64,000 nt of DNA, from positions 1 through 64,000 of the forward strand of contig NZ_CP047899.1 of the NCBI RefSeq assembly GCF_009911795.1. The letters run 5' to 3'. The notes below the pieces were generated by a model. It did not search any database. It saw nothing but the letters and a program-made list of their open reading frames with translations, and was not told where the DNA came from. The position numbers and the translations under genes were made by a program. How positions within the stretch are numbered: the stretch's first letter is position 1; the number at the start of each line of letters is the position of its first letter. Source of the DNA: Pseudarthrobacter psychrotolerans. Its GTDB lineage: Bacteria > Actinomycetota > Actinomycetes > Actinomycetales > Micrococcaceae. Shown in pieces: positions 15,143 to 28,170 of this stretch.

Positions 15143-18100
15143 CAGTCAGTATCGGGCGGATCAACATCGACTACTACCTCGAATCGGCGGCCGCCGGCGA
15201 CGGCGCACAGATCGGAACCAGGGACCTCACCGCGTACTACACCGAGACCCAGGCGCCGCCCGGTCGGTGGGCCGGTCGAGGCCTGGAAAGTGTCGGACTG
15301 GTGTCCGGCCAGCAGGTCACCAAGTGGGCGGCAAAGAGCATCTATGAGCAGTTCACACATCCTGAGTCCGGTAAGGAGCTCGGGGCCAGGCCCATCACGG
15401 CCGCAACTGCCCCGGAAGGAGCGAAGACACCGATTGGCAACGCGGCACGCGCAGCACGTGAAGCGGTGGCCGGTTTCGACCTGACGTTCAGCCCGCCCAA
15501 ATCTGTCAGTGTTCTCTGGGCATTGGCGAATCCGAAGCTGCAGGCAGACCTCTACGAGGCCCACAAGCAGGCCGTAGAAGAATGCATGGACTGGCTGGAG
15601 AGAAACGTCATCCAGGCACGCGCCGGTCATGGCGGTGTTGCGTGGGTGGCGGTCGAAGGAGCGATTGCTTCCATGTTTGATCACTGGGACTCCCGTGCCG
15701 GTGATCCCCAGTTGCACACGCATACGGTGATCGCCAACCGTGTTCGCCGGGTCAGCGACGGCAAATGGGTCACTCTGGATTCCTACACGCTGCACCGGAA
15801 CATGGTCGCCGTCTCGGAGAAGTACAACAGCATCCTCTTCGACCGGATCTATGACCGCACCGGAGCCGTCGCAGAGATCCGCGACGGAATCGCCGGGCTC
15901 GCCGGCACGGACGCGGAAGACCTACTCAAGCAGCTCGGAGAAGCGGACAAGGATCCGCGGGACGCCCGCGCGGAACTGGCAGGCATCCCGGACGGGCTCA
16001 TCACTGAGTTCTCGTCCAGGTCACTGGAAGTCGAAGCCCTGACCGATACCCTGGTGGCGGAATGGGTGGAGCAGTATGGTAAACGCCCTCCCCAGGCGAT
16101 GGTTCTGAAGATGCGCCAGCAAGCGACCCTCTTTTCCCGCACCGCGAAGCAGCCCTCAACGGAGTCGCTTCCGGAAAAGATGATCGGTTGGCGTCAACGC
16201 GCGCTTGACTCCGGCTACTCCCCCGCCACCGTGATCCGGGATTCGGTAGGACATGAGGTCGCAGTCGTCGCCAACGCCGACCTTGGTCAGGACGTCGTGG
16301 ACGCCTTGGGCAAATTCTGCCTCCACGACGCAAGCAGCCGACGGACCACGTTCACCCGGGCCAACCTGATTGCTTCTACGGAACGGCTGCTCCGTGGGGT
16401 ACGGATGGGATCCGCGGCGGACCGGGAACAGCTCGTGGACCGGGTGGTCGAAGCAGCAGCCGTGACAGCCGTCGCCCTCAGCCCGGAACGTATGTCCATG
16501 CCCGAAGCGGGAAACCCGTTCCTGAGCATCCGCGGCCGAAGCTCCTTCGAGCACGAGGAAACGAAGCGGTTCACCACCACACAGATCCTGGACGACGAGG
16601 CATTCCTCATCGCCGGGACAACAGCAACAGCGCCGGCACTGGACGCGGACGAAACCCGGACAGCACTCACCCTGGCGCGGACCAGGGAAGGCCGGCCCCT
16701 GAGCGAGGATCAGGCCGCAGCTGCGCAGGCAGTTCTGTGCAGCGGGACGGCCATCGACGGCATCATCGGCCCAGCCGGGACCGGCAAGACCACGACCATG
16801 AAAGCCGTACGCGATGTCTGGGAAGGGACCCACGGAACAGGGTCCGTGATCGGGCTCGCACCCTCGGCCGTCGCTGCCGCCGTCCTTGGGGAGGAAATAG
16901 ACGCACCCACAGACAACGTCGCCAAGTGGCTGTACGAATCCGTCGGTGACGGCGCCGCGCGCCGGGCAGTGCAGATCAGCAAGCTCGAAGCCATCGTGGA
17001 CCGGCACCAATCCTCCATCAAAGGATCCCCAGCGAAAGGAGGGCCAGGGACAGGGCACAGACCCGCCTCAACGCCGCATGCACCAGGCTCGCCACAAAGT
17101 ACGCCGAGCAAGCCAAATACCGGATGCGGCCAGGTCAGCTCGTCATCCTGGACGAAGCATCCATGGTCGGCACTGCCGCCGCGGCCGAACTCGCCCGCCA
17201 GGCAGATGACGCCGGGGCCAAACTCCTGCTCGTGGGAGACGCCGCCCAGATCGACGCCGTCGAAGCCGGTGGGTTTCTAGGATGGTTGGAACGCAACACC
17301 AACCCGCCCATCCTGACCAGCGTCTGGAGATTCAGCGCCGAATGGGAACGGACAGCATCCCTGCGCCTGCGCACCGGGGACCCGGACATCCTGGCGACCT
17401 ACCTCGAGCAAGGCAGGATCCACGGATGCCCCGAAGGGACCGCCCCGGACCGCGCCTACCAAGCATGGATGGAAGACACCAAAGAGGACATCACCGCCAG
17501 CCTGCTCATCGCAGGAGACAACGGAACCGTGAACGACCTGAACATCCGCGCCCAGCTGGACCTTGCCGCCGCCGGCCGAGTGAACCTGGAAACCAGCGTC
17601 AATCTCAGAAGCGGGGTGGCCGGCACCGGGACCTGATCCTTGCACGACAGAACGACCGCCGGCTCAAAGACTCCGAGGGGCACTTCATCAAAAACGGAAC
17701 ACGGTTGGCCGTGACCACGATCCGTCCCGACGGATCGGTAACCGCCACCCGCACCGATACCGGCGCCCTCATTGAATTGGACCCCGACTACCTCCACGCC
17801 TCTGTAGAACTCGGCTACGCCTGCACCTCCCACCGCTCCCAGGGCGTCACCGTCGATTCGGCGCACACCGTCGTCTCACCCGGACTCGCACGCGAACTGT
17901 TCTACGTCGCCATGACCCGCGGCCGACACGGGAACACCTGCTACGTGGACCTTCCGGATCCAGAAGAAGAGCACGCACCCGACGAGTGGGGCATGGTCCG
18001 CAAGATCCTTCCCGAAGATGCGATGGCCGTTCTGAAAGGTGTCCTTGGCAATCAGGCACACGAGATGACCGCCCACGAAGTCCGCGACGCCGAGCACGGC

Positions 18101-18889
18101 TACGCCAACGACTTCGCCCGCATGGTCTTCGAATACGACTATGCCGGATCCTCCGAAAAGACCTCCACCATGCTCGACTGGCTGGACGCCAACCTCAGTC
18201 CGGAACGGAAAGAAGAGATCACCACGGACAGGCTCTTCGCCGCCCTCGTCTGCGCCGGCCCGCCCCTCAACAGTGCCAACCCGGAAGACGCAAGTGTTGA
18301 GGAAATGCTCAAGGCCGCCACAACGGAATCCGCCACCGATTCCCCCAGATCCGACGTCGGCGTCGTCACCGCAGCCTTCGCACCGGCAACAGCCGAAGGC
18401 CGGCGCATCCAACAGCTTCTACAGGACAAAATCAGCGCCCGCCTGGATCAGCTCATCCCTCCACTGGCAGGGGATGACTCCCCCGACTGGGTCAACGAAC
18501 TGCGCGAGGAACACCAAGAGACTGAAAACTTCCCAGCAACCGTGCGTGCCGTCACGGCCTGGCGGGAAGTATCCGGCCAACAGGACGCCGAAACACCATG
18601 GGGAACACCACCTAAATCCACAGACAAAACCATGACCGACTACTACGAACGGGCCAGAAAGCACCTCCCTCCCCGCCCCATGAACGCCCGCAGCGCCGAA
18701 CCCGAGGACGTCTGGGCGAACGTCTCCTTCGCTGAGGACGACGAACGTCTCAGGTTCGCCGAACAGCTCACGGAAGAGTTCGAGAACCTGGGCACGCTGG
18801 AGACAATACCGGTCGACTGGGATCGCACACCTACCCCTGGTCCGGACGAAATTCAACCTGCCGACATCGACGCGGCATGGGAACTCTAG
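15139..18889 (+). CDS. traA: TrwC/TraA-type (MOB_F) conjugative relaxase-helicase, two frameshifts
   Basis: It nicks the plasmid at oriT and unwinds it for transfer. Paired tyrosines lie near the N-terminus (INIDYYLES), FDLTFSPPKSVSVLW is near residue 115, and the metal-binding histidines are in DPQLHTHTVIANRV near residue 195. A RecD-like helicase follows: Walker A GPAGTGKTTT near 545, VILDEASM, LLLVGDAAQ, and YACTSHRSQGVTVDSAH with LFYVAMTRGR at the end. One base is missing near 17036-17043 (AAAGGAGGG) and one near 17625 (CACCGGGACC). Restoring both gives about 1,250 residues, a normal length. As printed the gene is broken. Confidence 0.88.
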
Positions 18890-18904
18890 CCAACATTTCT
18901 CGAT

Positions 18905-18940
18905 GGGTGTCATGACATCTACCAAGGTGTCATGACACCC
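18905..18940. promoter_or_regulatory. Palindromic operator before the toxin-antitoxin genes
   Basis: Two 13-bp perfect arms (GGGTGTCATGACA and its complement, 18905-18917 and 18928-18940), each holding the palindrome TGTCATGACA, so there are two half-operators 23 bp apart. It ends 38 bases before the antitoxin ATG. Ribbon-helix-helix antitoxins commonly autoregulate through such paired sites. Confidence 0.75.
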
Positions 18941-18978
18941 AGTAGACTGGGCCAAACGCAACGAATCGGGAGCAGATC

Positions 18979-19475
18979 ATGTCAGCCGGAACAACGCGGC
19001 GAACAGTCCGTGTCGAGGATCCCTTATGGGAAGCAGCGCATGGCAAGGCCACCAGGGAGGGACTACGGTCTCCGAGCGGGTCCGTGCAAGTCTGAGGGAG
19101 TACGTCCATGGCGCTGCGCCGGAAAGACGTACCATTGCCGATTCCCTGGTCTACCTGGTTCCCGACAAATTGGAGGACCTACAAGGACCCGCCTTCGGGA
19201 CTGTGGAGCTGCCAATCCACCTCGACTGGGGCCCGGAACGGCACTACAACATTGACGACGACGCCAGCTGCTCAGCCCTCTACCAGCTGACACTTCAGAA
19301 CTCTGGATCAGTCGAAGAAATCTGCAGGATCGTCAATGCCGAACGGCTCGCCAAACTCTGGTCGACGATGCTCCTGCCGACCCGCTGCAGAGGCGCCTGG
19401 GAAGCAGTCTTCCCGGAGCTCCCCGCATACACCGAAGCCAAGGAGCACCCCTCGTGGACCAATCTCAGCGAATAG
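18979..19475 (+). CDS. Ribbon-helix-helix-like antitoxin (one frameshift)
   Basis: The N-terminal frame gives RRTVRVEDPLWEAAHGKATREG. Restoring one G in the GGG run near 19062 continues with TTVSERVRASLREYV, a ribbon-helix-helix pattern, and then about 110 residues with many acidic and aromatic residues. The repaired protein is 165 residues. Its end overlaps the toxin gene by 22 bases. The palindrome at 18905-18940 is the probable autoregulatory site. The antitoxin role is inferred from order, overlap, operator and fold. Confidence 0.65.
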
Positions 19476-20221
19476 CCGCCAAGACCGCCTTGGACGTCCT
19501 GGCGGCTGACGGCTTCCTCCTCGCGGGTGGGCAGGCACTGGCAGAACACGGCATCAGCTCACGCCCATCCGAAGACATCGACCTCTTCGCACTGCACCGC
19601 CGGCACACGCCGGCCACGTTCGCTGCTTCGGTGCGGAAAATGACTGCAGCGCTCGAATCCGTAGGCTACACGGTCGAGATAACGCGCCAATATGATGAAT
19701 TCGCCAGCGTCACCGTGGGCCGTGATGATGACGCCGTTGTTATCGACCTTGGCCTGGACTGGTGGGAGAACTCCCCGGCAATTATCGACGTCGGACCGGT
19801 ACTCTCCCTGAAAGACTCGGTTGCTTCCAAACTGCTCGCGGTCTACTCCCGCGGCTACGCCCGGGACTACCTCGACGCGTACTCGATCATTGCCAGCGGG
19901 CGATTCACGCACAAGCAGCTCATCACACTGTGCCAGCGACGGGACCCGAACGTTGACCTGCCGCTACTGGCCACTTCCATGGCCCGCTACCGAACCCTGT
20001 CCACCACCGACTACACCAGATATGGGTTGCCTCAGGACGAGCTCCCCAAACTCAGCTCCACCCTCCTGGACTTCGCCAGGACCATACACCGAAGCAGTGC
20101 AAGCGCCGCCGAGTCCGTGGAACCCGTTGATCTCATCGGCCCGGAAGCGCCGGTCCAGGAATCGCCCTGTAACTCAGGGTCCGGCCCGGACTTCCCATGG
20201 CTGGCGGCTCAAAGCCGATAA
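19454..20221 (+). CDS. AbiEii/AbiGii-like nucleotidyltransferase toxin
   Basis: 255 residues. FLLAGGQALAEHGISSRPSE followed by DIDLFAL (about residues 20-46) is the GG..., S/R...DxDLF nucleotidyltransferase motif of the AbiEii family. VVIDLGLDWW near residue 100 supplies the third acidic residue. In AbiE systems and the related MenT toxins this enzyme transfers nucleotides to tRNA or other targets and blocks growth, and the partner gene product represses and neutralises it. Here it overlaps the upstream ribbon-helix-helix gene, so the pair probably works in plasmid maintenance or phage defence. The last ~30 residues are low in structure. Confidence 0.75.
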   Translation: MDQSQRIAAKTALDVLAADGFLLAGGQALAEHGISSRPSEDIDLFALHRRHTPATFAASVRKMTAALESVGYTVEITRQYDEFASVTVGRDDDAVVIDLGLDWWENSPAIIDVGPVLSLKDSVASKLLAVYSRGYARDYLDAYSIIASGRFTHKQLITLCQRRDPNVDLPLLATSMARYRTLSTTDYTRYGLPQDELPKLSSTLLDFARTIHRSSASAAESVEPVDLIGPEAPVQESPCNSGSGPDFPWLAAQSR

Positions 20222-20358
20222 AGGGCCTTGGTCTGTTCCACGAGCTCGTTGCATCAAGAGCTCCCATAGCCTGACCAGTCAGGGACATTCGTGGGCAGAA
20301 TCTGGCCAGACATGACCCGCACCGCGTTGCCCTTTCAGTCAGTCAGAAATGTGTTTTT

Positions 20359-20396
20359 CGACGGGTCCGGCCAGCCGAAGCTGGCCGGACCCGTCG
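20359..20396. terminator. Bidirectional terminator between convergent genes
   Basis: A perfect 17-bp stem with loop CGAA (arms 20359-20375 and 20380-20396), followed by TTT on the plus strand. It separates the toxin gene from the convergent methylase-helicase, whose stop lies only 6 bases beyond it. Confidence 0.9.
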
Positions 20397-20401
20397 TTTG
20401 G

Positions 20402-23400
20402 CTACAGCGACGGGTGTTGATTCGTCGTTCCTGTCAGCAGTGGATCCAGCGTGTCCAGTCCCGGACCAAGCCCCAGGGGCTTTGCCGCCACAGTGGGCAC
20501 CGCGGTGGTCCCGGGCGTCATTGTCGTGACCTCCGGCCTGTAGCCGTAGTCTTCACCTTGCCTGACTTGGACAGGTCCACGGCGGGTCTCTATGGTCAGT
20601 TCGTACTCCCCACCATTGCGATCCTCGACCGCCGTTAGTGTCCCACTGGCAGTGATAATCTCCCGCATCCTGGCGCCAGTACCGTTCGGGCGTATGCCGG
20701 TGGCTGACACCTTCTCGCCCTGACGGACGTCGTTGACATGTTGAATGCGGAACCGTGGAGCCGAGAAGCCGGTTTCGCGGATGGTCCCGGCCTCGTGGAC
20801 GGGGACCGTTTCCGTGGCGGTAGCCTCGACCCATACCCTCCTGCTCTGTTCGCGTTCCAGCAGGACATAGCGCAGCTGCTCAACCGGTCCCCTTTCCACC
20901 GCAAGGACCTTGACGCCGTCGTAGCGTTGCCGCTGGTAGGACTTCAAATCAGCCAAGGTGATCTCCTTGCCGCTGACACTGACGCGCTGGCCGGGGACCA
21001 GGTCCTGGACGCGCCTGCCTGTCTTCCGGTCAAGGTCACCGGAAACCCCTGGCGGCAGCACCGCGCCGATCTCCACATTCCACCGTTCTGCCTCCTCCAG
21101 AGACACCAGTTCAAGAGCTCCTGACTCATGACTGATGTCGAACCTGTGGGCTCGTTCGCCGATACTGACTTGAACCGGTGTGCGGTGCGTGGAACGTCCC
21201 TCCCGGACTTCCGCGATCATTTCCGGGAACTCGGAGACCGCCTCATGCATCCCTAAGCCGTCTACACCGTGGATCACGGCCTTGCCCGGGCTGAGCCGGA
21301 TCCGGTCTCCTTCCTTGAGCAGAGCCATTCGCCGGCTGGGACCGGGATCCTGGATATCGAAGCTGACTCCAGCCTTGGCGGCCGCGCTGATAAGATTCAT
21401 GACTTTGGTGTCACGGGTCCCAGGTTTCCAGGTGCTGTTCAAGTACCAGAGTTCCTGCCGGCGGGAGAACTTGAAGCCGGACTCCTTCAACAGACCATGC
21501 AGGGATGCCTCGTCCCGGCCGACGTTCCGCACGTTGCTGCCCTCAGCTGTGTGTTCCAGGATGGGCACCTCCCCGAGGACCGCTGCCGGACCCTGCATGT
21601 CGACGCCGTCTCCGTGGGAGGGCTCAGGCGCTACGGTTTCCGGTACCAGCGCAGCTGGTGCCTTGCCCAGCTGCACCGTTCCGACCATGACGTGTTCATT
21701 GAGGAACGCGCTGGCCTCAACGATGGTGTCTTCAGCCGCGGGACTCGGCCCCGGTACGGAGACAGGGGCTGAATCCAGATCCAGCCCTGTGAAGTCAACC
21801 GGTGTCTCTGGGAGTTCCCCCGTCCACATCAGCAAGGGAGTGCTTTCCGACGCCGCCCACCTGGTCCTTGTCCCGCCCGGTTCCTCCAGGACCAGAACCA
21901 TGGTCCCCGAGCCGTACCTGTCCCGGGAAGGAACCTTTCGGACGTCGATGACCCTGCCGATCACAGGCTGGAGGCCCTGCCAGCTCGTGACGGATCCTTT
22001 GGTAGCGCGGAGCCGGACCCACTGCCAATGGTGTTCGTTGCGGAGCATGCTTGCGCTGATCGAGGTGACTTGGCCGGGCGCTTGCAAGGTTGCCCGTTCC
22101 AGATCGGTCAGTGCCCCGTATCGGCGGGCGTGGATGGTGACCTTCTGGTCGGAGCGCCGCCGGCAGGTGCCCTTCTCGCCGTCATCGAACCGGTACTTCA
22201 GATCGATCATGGTCCCAGCGCTGGCGGCCGTGACGGTTACGTTGTCCCGGCGTGCCTGGTTTCTGTCCAATTCATGGGCCGGGACGACGTCGCCGGCGCG
22301 CAGGTCATCGACGGTGTTCCCGTATCCGTCGGGAAACAGCGACTGTTCCTCGTCCAGCGTCAGAATCCTTCCTTGCTGGTAGGCCACCACGCGCGGTTCG
22401 TAGTAGCCGGCTGTTTCGCGGATGCTGCCCGTTACAGGGTCAATGAAGGACCCGCTCTGGTAGAAGCTGGGCGAGGTAGCAGTGTCACCCCGGAGCCCCA
22501 GCCCGTCAACGTCTTCCAGGAGAACGTCACCGGGCAGGAACTGGTCTATCTGGACGAAAGCCGCCTCTTGTTCCTTACGCTCTTGCGCGGCCGCGGCCGC
22601 AGCTGGATCCACGACGCCGTGCCGTAGGACCGGAGAGCCGCTGCCACCTGACCATTGGTTGTAGTTGAAGTTGTGCCTGACCCCCGGTCATCGGTGACAA
22701 CCCAGTCCGTGGACCGGACCTCGATGGTCCCTGTGACCATGACCGTGTTCCCGGCAGGCATGCCGTTGGAAGGATCCCGGGCCGGCCGCTGCAACGTGAC
22801 TCGCTCCCCCGTTTTGACGTCTCGATCGCTGACTGCCACGGCGTCCGTTTCCGGGACCTTCAGGAAGACCCGCTCGAACGGCGTTAGCGCTGCCTGGGTC
22901 CGGCTGACCAGCTCGACGGACGCGTGCGGGCTCAGATCCACCGGTTCCAACGCCTCGTCGCTTTCGGCCAGCTGGTGCACGACAGCCTTTTCGTACCTGA
23001 CCACGGACTCGACCCGGAAGAGCGCCTGCCCACGGCCGTGCAAACCCGTTACCACGTCGCCACCACGCAGGTCACTGGCCGAGACCTTGCGCGGGTCCGT
23101 GACGAACAAGGCAAGGGTCTCTCCCATCACCGGAGGAATATCGGGTTCGGCGTCTTCGCTGTCCTGGCTCAGGCCCATGTCGTTTATGAGGTCAGTGATC
23201 TTCCGCTGCACCGACGCGAGCTCGGTTGCATGGTCGAAGGACCGCGTGAGGGTTTCCTGCAGCGAGGGTATGGCGGACTGATGGGCCGCTTGTTTGCGGA
23301 TCAAGTCATCACGAATGGCGGCCGTCGCCGCGGCCGTGTTCTCCAGACGTCGGATCATGCCCAAGGGGTCGGACTTGATCGCTGAATCCCAATCGAGTTG

Positions 23401-26400
23401 GACCTTCGCGACGTCGGAACCTCCGATCCGAAGTTCCAGGCCCCGGTGATAGCGGCCTTCAACGTTCAGGCCTCCCACCGCGCCAAGGGCCTGGTACGGT
23501 CCTGCTCCTGTCGGCAGTGGCTGGATCGTGGAGACGACCAGTCTCTGCAGGGCGATTCCTGCGTCAATCCGATCAGGGTGGTTGGTGCCGTCGACGCTCA
23601 TCCTGAACGCGTCGCCGGTGGTGCTTCGGTAGGCGGCCGCCGCTGCTGTAATAGTGGGCAGATCCTGGACGATGCCGGCCAGTGCCGACTGGGTGATCGC
23701 CAGCTCGCCCTTGCTGCGACGCTGGGCGTCCGTAAAGGACCGGTGCAGGGACTGGAGCCGGGATTCTTCCATCTGCAGGCTTGCCAGCTGCTCGAGACGG
23801 GGATCTCCGGACAGCGCGGCCGCCGCCTGGCCGGCCGAGAGTTCAAGGTCTCCGAATCCGTCATCCATGGTCCTGCCCTGGACGTCTCCACGTTTGAGCT
23901 GGTTGATGAATTTCGCTTTCCTTGCCACCATGTCCCACATGTAGACGTCGAAGGTTTCGGCCGTCGCGTAGGAGTGGATGCTCACCTGGTCGTTTTGGTT
24001 GCCCTGCCGCAGGACCCGGCCTTCGCGTTGTTCCAAGTCCGCCGGCCGCCAGGGAACGTCCACGTGGTGCAGGGCCACAGCGCGGGCTTGGATGTTGGTG
24101 CCGGTGCCCATTTTTTCTGTTGAGCCGATGAGCACGTTGACCCGCCCGTCCCGGCATTTCGCGAAGAGTTCCTTCCGGGCATCATCGGTCCGCGCATCAT
24201 GGATGAACGCGATGGATTCCCGGTCCATGCCGAGTCCTACGAGCTCGTTGCTGATGGCGTCGTACATGCTGAACCGGCCGTTCGTGTTGGGCACCGCCCT
24301 GTCGCAGAACAGCAGCTGCAGGCCACCGGGAGTGTCCGAGGCCGCCCCGCCGGGAAGTGTGTAGGCGCGGTCCTTGGTTCCTTGATGTATTTCCCAAACC
24401 TGCGCGGCGACCTGAACAGGACGGCCGCCGTCGGGATCTGCAGGCAGATGCTTCAGCCGCGGGTCCAGCGCGACCATGCGCCCGTCGTTGGTGATCTTGG
24501 GCATGTTGTCCTCTTTCGGGTCAACCCCGGAAAGATTCTTTGCCCGCTCCCCCAGCTCTTTGACGTACTCGGTGACGGCCTCGGAAGGCTGACGTTTGGC
24601 GAGCTGGCGGTCTTTGCCCTCCAGTACCGGGAGCTTCTCTGTGATGTCCGAAACGGTCACGACGTCGGAGAACTGATTGGTGATCTTCAGCAGTTCGGGC
24701 AGATTGATGTACTTGTTGATCCGCTCAACTTGGTCATATCCGCCACCTGCCGGGGAGATCCGCAGCACGGTGGAACGCTCCGTGAACTGGTTGGCCCAGG
24801 CATTGACCTCCTGGAGCCCGGCGAGGTCCAGCAGCTCCGGACGCAGGTAGTGCTGCATGACCCACATCTCGGACATCGAGTTTGCCACCGGGGTGCCGGT
24901 AGCGAAGGTGGCCACGGCCGGCAAATACCCCTCACGGAAGTACCCGCCTTGTACCGCGTCCTGCATCTTTGTCTCCCGCAACGACCGGAGCTTGAAGTCA
25001 AGATCAGAGGCCCGGTCGGAACCGGTGCAGGCCAACTCATAGGAATCAGACTGGCGGAAGAGGTTCTTGTAGTGGTGCGCTTCGTCCACAAAAAGGTAGT
25101 CGATGCCCGTCTCCTCGAAGGTAACGCCGACGTCCTTGCCCGTGGTGATCCTCGCATGGCGTTCTTCGAGGCGTTTAATGGCCCGTTCAACGGCCTTGAT
25201 CCGCGCCTTCTCGTCACCGCCCATTTCTGCCCTGGCTTGCCTCAGCTCGCTGATTTGCTCGTCGAGCCAGTCCTGCGTTTTCGCAGGGTCCACTTGGATC
25301 CTTGAAAAGACTGTTTGGGGGATCACCACGGCGTCCCAGTCACCGGTTGCTGCAGCCGCGACCCAGAAGGCTCGGTCCTCGGATTTGATGCCCGTTGGTA
25401 CCGACAACACGTTAGCCGTCGGGTACCAGTCCACAAACTCCCGGCTCACCTGGTCTACCAGGTGGTTCGGGACGACAATGGCAGGCTTATTCGCGATGCC
25501 TGTCCGTCGCAGCTCCAGGGCTGCCATGACCATCGTGCCGGTCTTCCCTGCGCCAACAACATGATCGAGCAGGACGGCGGGTTCGTTGAGGATCCTCGCC
25601 ACAGCTGCCCGCTGATAATGGTGCGGGGTGTAGTCGCCGTTCAGCCCGGGGAAGCTCAGTGCCTCCCCGGCGGCGGCGTAGTCGGGGAAGCCTGGGAATT
25701 GAACATTCTGTTGTAGGTGGCTGTGATCCGTTCCGCCCGTGCGGCGTCCTGGAACAGCCAGCTACCGAAGTCCTCGGTGATCTTCGCTGCCTTGTCCCTG
25801 GCTTCCAGGGTGGCCTTTACGTCCTTGACCTGGCGCTCAGATCCGTGTTCGTCCGTGATTGTGCGCCGGATGACGATTGTGCGGTTGTTCATCAGCGACT
25901 GGAGCAGAGTCAGAGGTGTCCGGTCCGAGGTGGCGTAGGAGAACCGCACTTCTGGGGAGAAACGGGGGGAACCGTTTGCTGACCGCAGCTCCCAGGATGC
26001 GTCTACCTCGTTCGTGGCAACCGTTGCAGCGACCCCGAACCTCTCGGCAATGAATGCCTCGTAGTCGGCCGGTTCCACGTAACGGACACCGGGCTTGGCA
26101 ATGATATCCATCGCCGTGACCTGCTCCGGCATCGCCTCTTCCAGGGCCCGCACATTGGTCTCGAACCGGCTTTCGTCCTTGGCGGCCGCCTGTGCGGTTT
26201 CGAGCTTGCTCCGCACATCGCCGGATAGATACTGTACGGCCGGCAGCAGGTCACCGGTCTTTGGTTCTTCAAAGACCAACGTCCCAAGCATTTCCCTTGC
26301 CTGGGCTTCTTCAACGTCAAGAAGACTGGCAATGCGTCCCAGATCGACATTTCGTGACTCGTCTAGGGAAATGGCTAGCGCATCGGCCGGAGATTCAGCG

Positions 26401-28103
26401 GATATCGGGCGTTCTCGGAATGCCAGAACGTCACGGTCAAACACGGCGGCTTTCCTTGCCGTCAAGGTCTCGTCGTCAAAATGCTCCATGGCGAGCAGCA
26501 GACCCCGGTTGGGATCACCGGCGACCACGGCAAGATGATCCTGCCTCTTGGACGGCTCTCCCGGTTCAGAGGCAGATTCCTCCCACGCTGCCCTTAGCTC
26601 CTCGGTGACGGGTACCTTGGCAGGATCCACCTCTCCGTCGGCGGGAAGGGACAGCCGCCAGATCCGTTCGCTTTCGGCCATGAGGATAGCTACTTGCTTT
26701 GGCCGGGGTGCCTTACCGGGAACGGTGGTGAACCTGTTTACCGGACCGTGTGCGGCGCGGTACGCGTCGTAGACGCTGTTCAGCCGATCCCGCCGGGCTC
26801 CGCGTTCCGGCTTGGGAGCCCCTGCCCGTTGAGCGTCAATGACTTCCCGGGCCGCGTCCCTGACCTCCAGCAGGCTGGCTGCTTCGGAGTGTCGGGCCTT
26901 GGCCACGCTGATCGGTTCCCACACTCGGGCGGCGTTGAACCTTTCGAACGTTCCCCTGGCGTACCGGACATGCCCGGTAACGGCCTCAGCGACGGCAGTC
27001 TCCCGCACAAGCCCGGAAGCGAAAAGCGTCGCGGGGACCGCTACTGGTTCAGGGGAATACCCGTAGCCTGTCGCGGCGGCTTCCGAGAGCTGTGACCTGA
27101 GTCGGTCTCGGATTTCATCAGCCAACGGATCGCCGGAGGGGCCGGCTATATCGAGGGTCGAATCGTTGTACATCCCCTGGCCTACGGAGAGTATCCCGAG
27201 TACCGCGTCGTCATTGGTTGCGAACCAGCCGCCGACCGCTACCTGTGTCGGTTCCCCGCTTTGCCGGTGGGTTGCCCAGGTGGTTCCGGTCCGCACCCAG
27301 GCGTTGATGCGGTCTTCGTCCGGCCGTTCCTCCGGCTTTCGGCGGCGGAACACCAACAGGTCGGTGGCGACCTCGGTGCCGGCCACAGCCTTGAACGCAT
27401 TGTTGGGCAGCCTGACCGCACCGACGAGGTCCCCGTACTTGGCAATCTCACGACGGGCCTTCATCCCCTGTGCGTCCATCGTGAACGTGGAGGTCAGCAC
27501 CGCGACGTATCCGCCGGGCGCGGTCAGGCGCAGGGACTTGGCGATGAAGTAGTTGTGGATGCTCAGCCTGGAAGTGTTGTAGCGGGCGTCGTGGACCACG
27601 AAGTCACCGAATGGGACGTTGCCAACGACGGCGGACACCGCCCCTTCAGGGATCGCGGTGTCTTCGAAGCCTTCGGCCCTTACCTGTGCCGACGGGTAGA
27701 GGAATGAAGCGATAGCGGCCGTGGTGGAGTCCAGCTCAACACCGGCCATTGTGGCTGTATTGGGAGCGAGCCCAATGAAGTTACCGGCCCCGCAGCCCGG
27801 CTCCAGAACCGCTCCCCCATCAAAGCCGGCGGACTCCAGCGCGTCCCATACGGCCTTCACCACTGCCGGGTCGGTGTAGTGGGCATTGATCGTCGTTGCC
27901 GATGCCTGCGCGTACGCCTCGGCGCTGAGAAGGGACTTCAGTTCCGCGCGTTCGCTGGTCCATTCCTCGCGGTGCTCTTCAAAGATTTGCGGGACCGCGC
28001 CCCAGGACGACCATCGGGCGAGAATGTCCTGCTCTGCTGCTGTCGCATGCCGCTGATCGTCCTGCAACTGGTGCAACAGCCGCAGCGCCTCCACGTTCGC
28101 CAC
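20402..28103 (-). CDS. Giant N6-adenine methylase fused to SNF2-like helicase (two frameshifts)
   Basis: Three abutting frames, 28103-25656, 25602-22546 and 22612-20402, become one ~2,567-residue protein when one base is restored near 25690 and one near 22619. Segment 1 is a methylase: VLEPGCGAGNFIGLAP binds SAM and GNVPFGDF replaces the usual NPPY-type motif. Segment 2 is a superfamily 2 helicase: DHVVGAGKTGTMVMAAL (Walker A), YLFVDEAHHYKN (DEAH), and GSTEKMGTGTNIQARAVALH then EQREGRVLRQGNQ as the C-terminal lobe. Segment 3 has several small beta-rich repeats (GDVV, GERV). Such proteins on plasmids and phages, like P1 DarB, are linked to antirestriction. The true start is probably upstream, since coherent text (VPVDFRPGTQ) precedes the GTG at 28103. 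Confidence 0.82.
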
Positions 28104-28170
28104 GGCACGGGACTTCGCCCCGGATGGTGGCAGGACCTGGGTTCCCGGCCTGAAATCGACCGGGACCCCC

